Virus record (IMG/VR): IMGVR_UViG_3300031999_000094
Location: 1-37,739 of that record
Reading direction: 5' to 3' (one strand)
DNA from: a virus
Length of the DNA stretch: 37,739 nucleotides
This document shows, piece after piece, positions 24,814 to 34,199 of this stretch. The notes beneath the pieces were generated by a model that saw nothing but the letters and a program-made list of their open reading frames with translations, was not told the origin of the DNA and made no database searches. Both the position numbers and the translations under genes were made by a program. Numbering within the stretch: position 1 is the first letter of the stretch; each line of letters opens with the position of its first letter.

Positions 24814-24900
24814 TCTCTACTATTCTTATACCCATTTTCGGCTGTTAATTTTAATACCTATCTGATAGCCTAAAACAGAATACATATTGAGGAGATATCT

Positions 24901-27900
24901 ATGGCGCGTCTCTCTCCCGAAGAGGGGTTTAAGCTTCTCGAAGACGGGGTAACTAGCACAATTAGTAAGCTTTTTCCGATCATTGGGAAAAAAAATATAA
25001 TGGAATTACAAGATATTCAAGTTAAAGATGACTTGGATATTGATGATATTCGTTCTCAAAAAACAGCTAAATTAAATGGAAGAAGTTGGTCAGTACCTGT
25101 AGAAGCTACTATTGCTTTAAAAGATAAAGAAACAGGTAATATAATCAATCAACAAAAGATTCGTTTAATGAGCTTGCCTAAAATAACAAGACGGTATTCT
25201 CATATTGTTGATGGTAATGAATATCAAATAGATAACCAATGGCAATTAAAATCAGGTGTATATGCTCGAATTAAAGATAATGGAGAGTTGGAATCTAGAT
25301 TTAATTTAGCTAAAGGAAAGGGATTTAATTTAGAATTTGATCCTAAAACTCGTAAATTTACTATGGGCTACGGTTCTTCAAATATTCCTTTGAAACCACT
25401 CTTAATGGAATTAGGAATACCCACTACAGAAATAGAGACTAAATGGGGAAAAGAAATAACTGATGCAAACCACTTTAGTTCTTCTTTAGCATTGGATAAA
25501 TTCTATAAAGCAGCAACCGGAAATAAAGCAGAAGATACTACCCAAGCTAAACAATATCTTATGGATACACTTGAAGCTACCGTGCTTAGTCCAGAAACAA
25601 CAAGGATTACTTTAGGTAAGGAATATAAAAAAGTAACCGGCCAATCGTTATTAGATGCGGCTACTAAACTTTTACATATTTCTCAAGGAAAGGTACCTCC
25701 AGATACAAGAGACGCTTTAATGTTTAAAAATCTTCGTTCTACAGAAGATTTTATAACTGATCGTCTTCAGAAACACTCTAAAGAGATACTTCGTAAATTA
25801 CAGAATGGCGTAGATAGGAAAATAGAAGTTAGAGATATTATAGGTCCTGATGTTTTCCAAAAACCTATTCGTACTATGTTCTATACTTCGCTATCTAATT
25901 TACCAGAGCAAACAAATCCATTAGAGATGATTTCTGGTCAAATGAAAACAACAATTACAGGAGAAGGGGGTATTAAAAGTGAACATCAAATTACAGAAGA
26001 GGCGAAACTAATAGACCCATCTCATCTTGGGTTTTTAGATGCTATTCATACTAGTGAAGGAGCTACTACAGGAGTTACTCTTCATCTTCCAATTGGGGTT
26101 CAAAAAAAGGGTCAAGATGTATACATAAAAATGTATAATCTTAAAACTGAAAAAATTGAAGATGTAAATCCTGAAATGGTTATGAAATCCAAAGTGGTTC
26201 TTCCTGATCAAGTTCAGTGGAAAAACGGAAAACCTATACCTATCCATAATAAAATAAAAATAAGTGCTGTAGGTAATGACATCGTAGAAGGTTCAATTAA
26301 AGACGCTCATTATGTTATGCGTGATCCTATTCAAATGTTTTCTATGGCGTCTAATCTTATTCCATTCATGGGTGCAGACCATCCTCTTAGAAGCACTATG
26401 GCTGGTCGTCATATGGAACAGGCAATATCTCTAGCTCATAGAGAAGCCCCCTTAGTACAGAGTGTGGCAGGAAATAAAACGTTTTCTGAATTAATGGGTA
26501 CTTTCGCAGGGCACGTATCTAAAATTGATGGTGAAGTAGTAAATATTGGTAAAGATTTTATATTAGTAAAGGATGATCAAGGGAAAAAAATAGAACATCA
26601 ACTCTATGATCATTTTCCGCTTAATTCTGATAAAGCTTTTTTACATTCTACCCCATTAGTAAAAATAGGTGACAAAGTTGTAAAGGGCCAAGCTATAGCG
26701 GATTCTAATTTTACAAAGAATGGTGTATTAGCATTAGGTACTAACCTTTATGTCGGTTACTTACCTTATAAAGGATACAATTTTGATGATGGTGTTGTAA
26801 TTTCAGAAGCTGCAGCAAAGAAATTATCTAGTGAGCATTTATATAGAAAAACAATAGAAACTGATTCGTCTCTTATTTTAAATAAGGGTAAATTTCAGGC
26901 TTATGTTCCCCATATTTTAACTCGAGAACAATCTGCAAAATTAGATGACGACGGTGTTATAAAACTGGGTACTACTGTTGTACCAGGGGATACTATTATT
27001 GCAGCTCTTAGAGAACAACAAAATCGAGCAGAAGATAAAGAATTAGCTAAATTACATAAGTCTTTAGTTCGACCTTATCGAAATGTTAGTGAACGTTGGG
27101 ATGCTGATTACCCAGGAGTAGTAACAGAAGTTATAAAGCATGGAAAAGAAACTACTGTTCATATAAAAACATTAGAACCTATGGAGATAGGGGATAAGTT
27201 ATCTGGAACTCATGGTAATAAAGGGATCGTATGTAAAATATTGACTGATGCAGAAATGCCGCATACTAAAGGCGGTAAAGTATTAGATGTCTTAATGAAT
27301 GCTACTACAATTCCGGGTAGAGTAAATTTAGGACAGGTACTAGAAACAGCGGCTGGAAAGATTGCTGAAAAAACAGGTAAACCTTTTCTAATTAAGAATT
27401 TTGATCCCTCTATTCCAGATTTACATGCTTATATAACTGAAGAACTTAAGAAGCATGGGATATCTGATAAAGAAGAGGTTATAGACCCCATTACTGGAAA
27501 AGTAATGGGAAATGTTTTAGTGGGGCCTCAAAATATTATAAAACTTAAACATCAAGTGGATAAGAAATTGACATATCGAGCTGGAGGGCCCGGATATGTT
27601 TATGATATGAACTTAATTCCTAAACGTGGAACTCATCAAGGGGGGCAAGCACTAGATACTCTCGGACTTTATTCGATGCTTGCACATGGAGCAAAAGAAA
27701 ATTTAAGAGAGTTTCAAACAATTCGATCTGATTCTCAGCAATCAGATGCTTTCTGGACTGCACTACAATCTGGGGAACCTTTACCAGCACCTCGACCTAC
27801 TTTCGCTTATCAAAAGTTTATAAGTTACCTTAATGCTATGGGGGTTAATGCTAAGAAAGAGGGCAATAATCTTCAGCTTATTCCGTTTACCGATAAGAAT

Positions 27901-30900
27901 GTTCTGGAAATGAGTAACGGGGTTATAAAGGATCCAGGACGCATGGTACGAGCTAAGGATTTAAAAGAAGAAAAGGACGGCCTCTTCGATATTAAAACAA
28001 CTGGGGGGATTAGTGGCACAAAATGGTCACATATGAATCTTCCTTATGCTATGCCTAATCCCCTCTTTGAAAAATCTATTCAGTGTCTTACTGGTTTAAG
28101 TACAGTCGATTACGAAAATATAATGTCTGGAAAGTCTTCAATAAATCCCCATATTAGTGGTTTAAGTTCAGATACCGATAAGTATTTAACTTCTGGTAAG
28201 GCTATAGACCACTTACTTGGAAATATAGATATCTCTAAAGAATTAGAAGCGGCTAAAAAACAGATAGAAAAACCCGGTTTAAAAGGAAATCGTTTAGATC
28301 AAATTAATAAAAAGATTAGATATTTAGCTGCTTTAACTAATGCTGGGTTATCAGCAAAAGATGCATATATGATGAAGTATATTCCAGTACTCCCTCCTAT
28401 AATGCGTCCTTTATCTCATAGACCTAATGGGGATATTAATTTTGATGATCTAAATCAAATGTATAAGGGCATTGGATTATCGATAAGTAGATTAAATTCC
28501 CTTTCTCCACTTATGCCTGAAAGTGAGAAACACGAGATTAAAGCTGAAATATATGATGGTCTAAGGTCTCTAATAGGGCTCGGTGGAACAATGAATAGGG
28601 ATTTTAGGGGGGTCTTGGATATCATTCAAGGTAAAATGCCCGTTAGAGAAGGTGCAAAAGGAACTGGGGAAAAGACGGGCTCTCCTAAAGCAGGTTATTT
28701 TCAAAGTAAACTTGTTAACCGCCGGCAAGATTTATCTATGCGGTCAACAATTGTTCCAGAACCGTCAATGGGTCTAGATGAGGTAGGTATCCCACGGCAA
28801 GCGGCATTAGAAATCTATAAGCCCTTTATTATTCGTGAACTAAGAAACTTAACGGGCGTATCCCCATTAGAAGCACAAAAGCAAGTTAAAGAAGGTGGGG
28901 GTTTAGTTCAAAAAGCTCTTGAACGAGTAATAGAAAATAGACCTCTACTTTTGAAAAGAGATCCAGTACTTCATAAGTACGGTATACAAGCATTTAAACC
29001 AAGAATAGTATACGGTAAAGCTGTTCAAATTCATCCCTTGGTTACTGCTGGCTTTGGAGCTGATTTCGATGGTAACTGTATCATAAATAGCTCCAAAGTT
29101 TATATTAAATATGGCATAAGAGACTCACACAAGGAGAAACTTATGCCGTTTACTACGAAATCAAAATTAACTGTTAATGACGGAATTATTGTAGAATTAG
29201 AAATCGGAGATTTTCCAAGAGAAGATAAGCCATATAAAAAAGATAAAAATGGGGCGGATATTTATAGAGTTCCTGAAGGTATTCAAGTTTTATCTTATGA
29301 TCATCTTGCGGGAGAATCTACGTATCAAGAGGTTACTGAATTAACAATAGAAGAAAATTGTGAGACAGTAGAGATTTTTTATTCTAATGATTATGAAGTA
29401 ACTGCGTCTACAAATGAGAGTTTATGTATTTATAACCATGAAACCGGACAATTACGAAAAGCTAAACCTTCTGAATCTATCGGTGCTTTAAGTCCTGTTG
29501 TTTCACCACCTGAGTATATTGATGGACTATTTAATAAACAAGTAGGCTGGGCAATAGGTTTATTTGCTTCTGATGGATTTTTACTTGATTACCCTACGAT
29601 AGGAATATGCAAAGTCAATCAGAATATACGAGACTATTTTTATCTTGCTCTACAAAATATGGGGGGCGTCTCTGGTAGATATACATATTCTCGTGAAAAG
29701 AGGTGCCCTAAGGATTTATCTGACAAATCTATTAAAGACCATATAACCGTTTCGACTAAGTTATATGAATTCTTTTCCCAATGTTATGACCCTTCGTATA
29801 TCAATTATTTAAAAGGGGGGGATAGTAACATAATGCCTGATGATTATTCTTTTAGATCGTGCCTTTTAAAACGGTTACCAGATAATATGGGTAACTATTC
29901 TAAAGAAGCGCTATTAGGAGTTTTGTCAGGTTTATTGTGCGGAGATGGATCGTTATCTTTATCTCATGCCAAGACTAGACCGCAACTTATGGCTTCTTTT
30001 AATACTAGTTCTAAAGGACTAAAAGAAGATATAAAACAATTGTGTTTTTTACTTGGTATACGTTGTAGTGTTTCTGAAACTCCTCCAGCACCTAATAGAG
30101 TACAAAAAAGAGTCAACTATACTATTAATTTTAGTACTGTGGATATTTACAGTTTACTTCCAAAGTTACTTATTATTGGCTATGACGAATTTATGTCACA
30201 GTATACGAATTATCCCCCAACTAAAGATGATCGAGATGTAGTTCCTATTCCGTTCAGTATAATAGACAAATTTTCTAGTAAATTACATCTTATGTATAAT
30301 GATCACCCTACTGTTGTTAGGTCTCTTGCTAATAGAAAAAGTAAAGAAAAAGCTGTTGGATTTAGAGTATCTAGAGATACCGCATTTTTAATGTTGCCGT
30401 ATCTTAATTTGAATAATGAAATAGACGCTTATTGGAAAAATTTAGTTCTATCCCCCATTAAATGGGTTACAATTCAAAAACTAGGAAAAGTAACTAGACA
30501 AACCGTTTCGGATCTAGTTATTCCTACCACAAAAGTTTTTTCTGTTAATAATGGGCTTATAGTTTGGGATACCATGTCTGCATTTGTCCCTATATCACCA
30601 GAGGCGGTAGTAGAAGCTCGTCATATGTACCCTTCCAGTAATATTTTTAGCCCCTCATCTGGGACAGTTATGTATACTCCCACCAATGAGGCTCAACTAG
30701 GTTTATATGGAATGGCTAAAATAGGCCTTAAAACTAATAAGGCTTTTTCTACCTTAGCCGATATGGAGTCTGCTTTACGAAAAGGGGAAATTGATTATAC
30801 ACATCAAATTAAAGTAGGTGGCGTGTCCTCTACAGCAGGACGTTTTTTAATAGCAAAAGCTTTTCCCGAATCTATGAGAGAAGAGATAATAAAAAGTGAC

Positions 30901-32553
30901 GAGCCCCTCAATAAAAATAGGCAAATAGATCTTCTGACTCAAATAGGTAAAAATCATAAAAAAGAATACGGGGATGTTGCTAATAAGTTAAAAGACCTGG
31001 GAAATGCGTGGTCTACTTCTACAGGTTTTAGTCTTGGAATGGAAGATATAAAACCCGATAAAGTTATGAGAGATCAATTATTGGCTAAAGCAGATTTAGC
31101 AGTTTCAGAACTTAAGGGAAAAGATAAGGATCTTAAAGCTATTCAAATTTATGCCAAAGTTACTCAAGAATTAAATAGGCATATAGAGGGTATGTCAGAA
31201 TCTAAGAGTAATCTTATTACAATGTCTAGAGCAGGTATAAAACCCAGTACAGAGATTGTAAGGCAAATAAAGATAGCTCCAATGCTTATGATTAATGCTA
31301 AAGGTGAAACAATAGCTACTCCAGTTAGAAGATCCTTTTCTGAAGGTTTAGATTTTGCAGATTATTGGACATCCATGTCGGGGGCTAGAAAGGGGGTTAT
31401 TCAAAAGGTACAGCAAGTTCGAGAACCTGGATATATGTCTAAAATGGTAATGAACTCTGTTATGAATAATCTGATTGTGGATAATGACTGTGGAACTGAC
31501 CGAGGAATAACATTATCAATTGATGAAAAGGACATTTTAGATAGGTATTTAGCTGCCGATGTTAAAATAGGTAAAGATACAATTAAAGCAGGTACTTTAA
31601 TTACATCAGAAGTTAAGAATACTTTACGAAATAATAAAGTTGGTAAGATTATGGTTCGTTCTCCATTACGTTGTAACCACGGTCCTGGTGTATGCCAAAA
31701 ATGCCATGGATTAAGTGAGAATGGTGTATTACCTGATATTGGGACTAATGTAGGAGTACTAGCAGGGCAAGCTTTAGGAGAAAGGTCTACTCAATTAGCG
31801 ATGCGTGGCTTCCATTCAGGGGGGTCTGCGTCTTCTAAAGAAGTATTAGCTGATGAATTTGATCGAGTTAAAGCCCTTTTAATGTTTCCTCAAATTCTTC
31901 CTGGTTCTGCTTCATTAAGTACAGTTTCTGGTAAGATAGAGAAAATGGATAAAGACCCTGCAGGTGGACATAACGTATTCATTGGAGGAAAGCGTCACTA
32001 CGTTCCTAATAACTTAGGAATACCACAACAAAATGGGGTATCTTTAAAAATAGGTGATGAAATTAAAAAGGGGTCACCTATTTCTAATGGCCCTATTAAT
32101 CCTCATGAAATGTTACCTCTTACAGGTATGGAACCAGTACAAGGGTATTTAGCTAATGCCTTACACGAACTGTATGGTCATACAGGTGTTCGTCGTAGGA
32201 ATACTGAAATTGTTATAAAAGCTTTAACGAATCTTACAAAAATAGACGACCCTGGTGATCATAAAGGCTTTATTCGAGGTGATTTTGCACCGCTATCTCA
32301 TGTTACCAGTTTTAATAAAAAACTTCCTAAAGATGGTAGGCCGATAGTACATCAACCTATTTTAAAGGGGGTTAATGTCCTACCTTTAGATATGCAAGAA
32401 GATTGGATGGCTAGATTAAATCACCAGAATCTTTCCAAAACTATTATAGAAGCTGCTCAACAAGGGTGGACTTCTAAACTACATGGCGCCCACCCAATTC
32501 CACCTGTAGTGTACGGAGCGGAAATGGGCAAAGGCAAACCTGGAGAATATTAA
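24901..32553 (+). CDS. rpoBC: Fused beta-beta' DNA-directed RNA polymerase interrupted by an intein
   Basis: One 2550-codon frame covers both large subunits. Beta signatures: ITRRYSHIVDGNEYQIDNQ (N-terminal), GYNFDDGVVISE (about 623), GDKLSGTHGNKGIVCKI (about 763, both catalytic-site Lys kept) and HQGGQALDTLGLYSML (about 913); the beta part ends near residue 1000. Beta' signatures: KYIPVLPPIMRPL, NRRQDLSMRSTIVPEPSMGL, GIQAFKPRIVYGKAVQIHPL, the catalytic ADFDG(N/D) loop split by an intein (1393-1890), CNHGPGVCQKCHG with C2197 (second zinc site), and the trigger loop GERSTQLAMRGFHSGG (about 2292-2307). After intein removal about 2052 residues remain, roughly 700 fewer than E. coli beta plus beta'. 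The N-terminal beta' zinc domain is absent. TTGAGGAGA precedes the start. No sigma or alpha-like gene is in the window. Confidence 0.93.
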   Translation: MARLSPEEGFKLLEDGVTSTISKLFPIIGKKNIMELQDIQVKDDLDIDDIRSQKTAKLNGRSWSVPVEATIALKDKETGNIINQQKIRLMSLPKITRRYSHIVDGNEYQIDNQWQLKSGVYARIKDNGELESRFNLAKGKGFNLEFDPKTRKFTMGYGSSNIPLKPLLMELGIPTTEIETKWGKEITDANHFSSSLALDKFYKAATGNKAEDTTQAKQYLMDTLEATVLSPETTRITLGKEYKKVTGQSLLDAATKLLHISQGKVPPDTRDALMFKNLRSTEDFITDRLQKHSKEILRKLQNGVDRKIEVRDIIGPDVFQKPIRTMFYTSLSNLPEQTNPLEMISGQMKTTITGEGGIKSEHQITEEAKLIDPSHLGFLDAIHTSEGATTGVTLHLPIGVQKKGQDVYIKMYNLKTEKIEDVNPEMVMKSKVVLPDQVQWKNGKPIPIHNKIKISAVGNDIVEGSIKDAHYVMRDPIQMFSMASNLIPFMGADHPLRSTMAGRHMEQAISLAHREAPLVQSVAGNKTFSELMGTFAGHVSKIDGEVVNIGKDFILVKDDQGKKIEHQLYDHFPLNSDKAFLHSTPLVKIGDKVVKGQAIADSNFTKNGVLALGTNLYVGYLPYKGYNFDDGVVISEAAAKKLSSEHLYRKTIETDSSLILNKGKFQAYVPHILTREQSAKLDDDGVIKLGTTVVPGDTIIAALREQQNRAEDKELAKLHKSLVRPYRNVSERWDADYPGVVTEVIKHGKETTVHIKTLEPMEIGDKLSGTHGNKGIVCKILTDAEMPHTKGGKVLDVLMNATTIPGRVNLGQVLETAAGKIAEKTGKPFLIKNFDPSIPDLHAYITEELKKHGISDKEEVIDPITGKVMGNVLVGPQNIIKLKHQVDKKLTYRAGGPGYVYDMNLIPKRGTHQGGQALDTLGLYSMLAHGAKENLREFQTIRSDSQQSDAFWTALQSGEPLPAPRPTFAYQKFISYLNAMGVNAKKEGNNLQLIPFTDKNVLEMSNGVIKDPGRMVRAKDLKEEKDGLFDIKTTGGISGTKWSHMNLPYAMPNPLFEKSIQCLTGLSTVDYENIMSGKSSINPHISGLSSDTDKYLTSGKAIDHLLGNIDISKELEAAKKQIEKPGLKGNRLDQINKKIRYLAALTNAGLSAKDAYMMKYIPVLPPIMRPLSHRPNGDINFDDLNQMYKGIGLSISRLNSLSPLMPESEKHEIKAEIYDGLRSLIGLGGTMNRDFRGVLDIIQGKMPVREGAKGTGEKTGSPKAGYFQSKLVNRRQDLSMRSTIVPEPSMGLDEVGIPRQAALEIYKPFIIRELRNLTGVSPLEAQKQVKEGGGLVQKALERVIENRPLLLKRDPVLHKYGIQAFKPRIVYGKAVQIHPLVTAGFGADFDGNCIINSSKVYIKYGIRDSHKEKLMPFTTKSKLTVNDGIIVELEIGDFPREDKPYKKDKNGADIYRVPEGIQVLSYDHLAGESTYQEVTELTIEENCETVEIFYSNDYEVTASTNESLCIYNHETGQLRKAKPSESIGALSPVVSPPEYIDGLFNKQVGWAIGLFASDGFLLDYPTIGICKVNQNIRDYFYLALQNMGGVSGRYTYSREKRCPKDLSDKSIKDHITVSTKLYEFFSQCYDPSYINYLKGGDSNIMPDDYSFRSCLLKRLPDNMGNYSKEALLGVLSGLLCGDGSLSLSHAKTRPQLMASFNTSSKGLKEDIKQLCFLLGIRCSVSETPPAPNRVQKRVNYTINFSTVDIYSLLPKLLIIGYDEFMSQYTNYPPTKDDRDVVPIPFSIIDKFSSKLHLMYNDHPTVVRSLANRKSKEKAVGFRVSRDTAFLMLPYLNLNNEIDAYWKNLVLSPIKWVTIQKLGKVTRQTVSDLVIPTTKVFSVNNGLIVWDTMSAFVPISPEAVVEARHMYPSSNIFSPSSGTVMYTPTNEAQLGLYGMAKIGLKTNKAFSTLADMESALRKGEIDYTHQIKVGGVSSTAGRFLIAKAFPESMREEIIKSDEPLNKNRQIDLLTQIGKNHKKEYGDVANKLKDLGNAWSTSTGFSLGMEDIKPDKVMRDQLLAKADLAVSELKGKDKDLKAIQIYAKVTQELNRHIEGMSESKSNLITMSRAGIKPSTEIVRQIKIAPMLMINAKGETIATPVRRSFSEGLDFADYWTSMSGARKGVIQKVQQVREPGYMSKMVMNSVMNNLIVDNDCGTDRGITLSIDEKDILDRYLAADVKIGKDTIKAGTLITSEVKNTLRNNKVGKIMVRSPLRCNHGPGVCQKCHGLSENGVLPDIGTNVGVLAGQALGERSTQLAMRGFHSGGSASSKEVLADEFDRVKALLMFPQILPGSASLSTVSGKIEKMDKDPAGGHNVFIGGKRHYVPNNLGIPQQNGVSLKIGDEIKKGSPISNGPINPHEMLPLTGMEPVQGYLANALHELYGHTGVRRRNTEIVIKALTNLTKIDDPGDHKGFIRGDFAPLSHVTSFNKKLPKDGRPIVHQPILKGVNVLPLDMQEDWMARLNHQNLSKTIIEAAQQGWTSKLHGAHPIPPVVYGAEMGKGKPGEY
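29077..30570 (+). other. Large intein in the beta' metal-binding loop, with intact LAGLIDADG motifs but altered splicing residues
   Basis: Residues 1393-1890 (498) separate GADFDGN from TMSAFVPISPEA, where cellular beta' reads NADFDGDxMAVH. The element starts with Cys1393 (CIINSSKVYIKYG). A block B-like segment YEVTASTNESLCIY has Glu where His is expected. It ends in KVFSVNNGLIVWD, matching the common NGLIVHN ending but with Trp-Asp instead of His-Asn, followed by Thr1891. Two LAGLIDADG motifs are present, AIGLFASDG (1551-1559) and LSGLLCGDG (about 1675-1683), each keeping the acidic residue, so the homing endonuclease looks active. The exact boundaries are uncertain by one residue because of an Asn/Asp exchange at the ends. 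Confidence 0.85.
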
Positions 32554-32555
32554 AA

Positions 32556-32930
32556 ATGAATAATTTAAATATTGTTGAATCTGCTTTCTTTGATGAATTA
32601 TCTCAAATAAATAAGGAAGCTTCAAAAGTAGGAATAGTGGCCAGGGGTCTAAAATATTTAGGGGGTGGTTTAAAAGGTTGGGGTAATGTTCTTCAAGGTA
32701 ACACTAGACCTGGAAAATTTATAGATAACATAAAAGAGGTATACAATAGAGGTGCTACGAGAGCTATTAAAGGTGGAGCTGAAGGAGCACAACAGGGCGC
32801 ATGGGGAGGAATTAAATCTGTAGCTAAATCTAGATATGGTCAAATGGCTGCGGTACCCGCTATAGGAGCGGCAGGATTATACGCAGGTAATAAGCTTTTA
32901 AATTCTACTAATCAATCACAAGGTTATTAA
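32556..32930 (+). CDS. Small Gly-rich protein with N-terminal AFxDEL motif, probable virion component
   Basis: The 124-residue protein starts two bases after the RNA polymerase stop. It opens with NIVESAFFDELSQINKEA, resembling the start of the gene at 20370. It then has basic, Gly-rich segments (RGLKYLGGGLKGWGNVLQGN) and a C-terminal hydrophobic run (MAAVPAIGAAGLYAGNKLL) that could be membrane-active. Lying between RNA polymerase and the tail spike, it may be a packaged or ejected protein, or a partner of the polymerase; both are inference. Confidence 0.55.
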   Translation: MNNLNIVESAFFDELSQINKEASKVGIVARGLKYLGGGLKGWGNVLQGNTRPGKFIDNIKEVYNRGATRAIKGGAEGAQQGAWGGIKSVAKSRYGQMAAVPAIGAAGLYAGNKLLNSTNQSQGY

Positions 32931-34187
32931 ATGCCGTCGTCTTTTAGTAATTCTCCTACTAAAGTTGGAACTGTAGCAGCTAGAATAGAATCGGGAGTTA
33001 TATCTGATGTAAATCCTCGTAATATGACAGTTAGCTGGGTTTCCCAATATACTGGAAGACAGATTACCGATATTCAAATAATGTCTCCCTATTTTCATTA
33101 TAATAACGGGGAGGGCTTTACTTGTATTCCTGAGATTGGAGCAATCTGCGTTGTTTGTTTCCCCTCAGATGAAGACTCTCCATTTATTATGGGATTTTTG
33201 AGTGCTCCAGAAATGGAGGGTGCAGAAGTTAGTAAGTTTCTAGAAGATAAATTACAAGATTACGAGGTAGAGACAGAAGAAGATATTCCGGTTAGTAAAA
33301 CTACTAACTCTGGAGGTTCTACAGTATCGGGTGATAATCCATCAGATGCTAGTTATCGTGGTGGTAGACCTATTCTTAATCCGGGTGATATGTATTGGCA
33401 GGGAAGAGACGAGAATTTCATTATTTTACGACGGGGTGGGATATTACAAATAGGCGCTACTAATATTTGTCAGCGGGTTTATATCCCCATAACTAATTTT
33501 ATTCGTGATTTCTGTGAAAATTATGAACTTAATTCTGCTTCTGGTACTTTAAGTTGGAATGTACAAAGACAAGAAAATAACCCTTCTGGTAATGCAGCTA
33601 CTGAATTTGTACTTATAGCAAGACAATTTGCTCAAGATAAAAAAGCTTCTATTAGACTTAGTATAGGGTCTTTAGATAACTCTGAGAAACCTCCTAACGG
33701 GGATAAAACATTTGTCGAAATAGTTATAGCTCCTCAAGCAATTAGTTCTGAAGATGGACAAGTATCTGGTAGCCCTAAATACGTATTACGTATAGATAAA
33801 GCTGGTAACAGTTATCAACTACAGGCGGGAACTTTGACTAATGAAGTAGAAGGAGACTATAAGTTATCTGTAACTGATAGTAGGGATACTGCTATTGGCG
33901 GAGACGATACATTAACTATTTCAGGTAAATCAAATACTAAAATAACAGGAGATCATGTACTTCAAGGAGTATCTAGTAAAGAGATATGGGATGCTACGAA
34001 GGTAATTACTGCGGCAATATTGAGGCTCGGAAATGAGTCAGCTTCCGAGCCGGCTGTTCTCGGGGTAAAATTAATATCATGGTTAACTTCTCATACTCAT
34101 CCAGTAGTTGGGGCTTTAGCTGGACCTCCAACTCAAGGTCCAGCAACTGTTAATTTAGTTAGTAAGACGGTATTTATTAATAAGTAA
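32931..34187 (+). CDS. Tail spike/hub protein of the gp5/VgrG/gpV type
   Basis: The 418-residue protein has an N-terminal OB-like domain (VGTVAARIESGVISDVNP...VSWVSQ...CIPEIGAICVVCFPSD...FIMGFLSAP, residues 11-92), as in phage baseplate proteins gp5 and gpV. A disordered linker follows, then a central domain, and repeated short beta strands typical of a needle (EGDYKLSVTD, GDDTLTISGK, SNTKITGDH). The C-terminus contains SHTHPVVGALAGPPTQGP with H388 and H390, the HxH metal-binding tip of such spikes. No lysozyme domain is present. It punctures the host envelope and points to a contractile tail. Confidence 0.8.
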   Translation: MPSSFSNSPTKVGTVAARIESGVISDVNPRNMTVSWVSQYTGRQITDIQIMSPYFHYNNGEGFTCIPEIGAICVVCFPSDEDSPFIMGFLSAPEMEGAEVSKFLEDKLQDYEVETEEDIPVSKTTNSGGSTVSGDNPSDASYRGGRPILNPGDMYWQGRDENFIILRRGGILQIGATNICQRVYIPITNFIRDFCENYELNSASGTLSWNVQRQENNPSGNAATEFVLIARQFAQDKKASIRLSIGSLDNSEKPPNGDKTFVEIVIAPQAISSEDGQVSGSPKYVLRIDKAGNSYQLQAGTLTNEVEGDYKLSVTDSRDTAIGGDDTLTISGKSNTKITGDHVLQGVSSKEIWDATKVITAAILRLGNESASEPAVLGVKLISWLTSHTHPVVGALAGPPTQGPATVNLVSKTVFINK

Positions 34188-34199
34188 GGATGGTATAAA

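Noticed and set aside
29074-30567. A group I intron instead of an intein in the RNA polymerase gene (removal would restore ADFDGD exactly, with T before and G at the end)
   Set aside because: The 1494 bases are fully open in frame, begin with Cys, end with an NGLIV-type intein ending and encode a LAGLIDADG endonuclease in frame with both flanks. I could not find conserved intron core pairings. Kept only as an alternative to test by RT-PCR.
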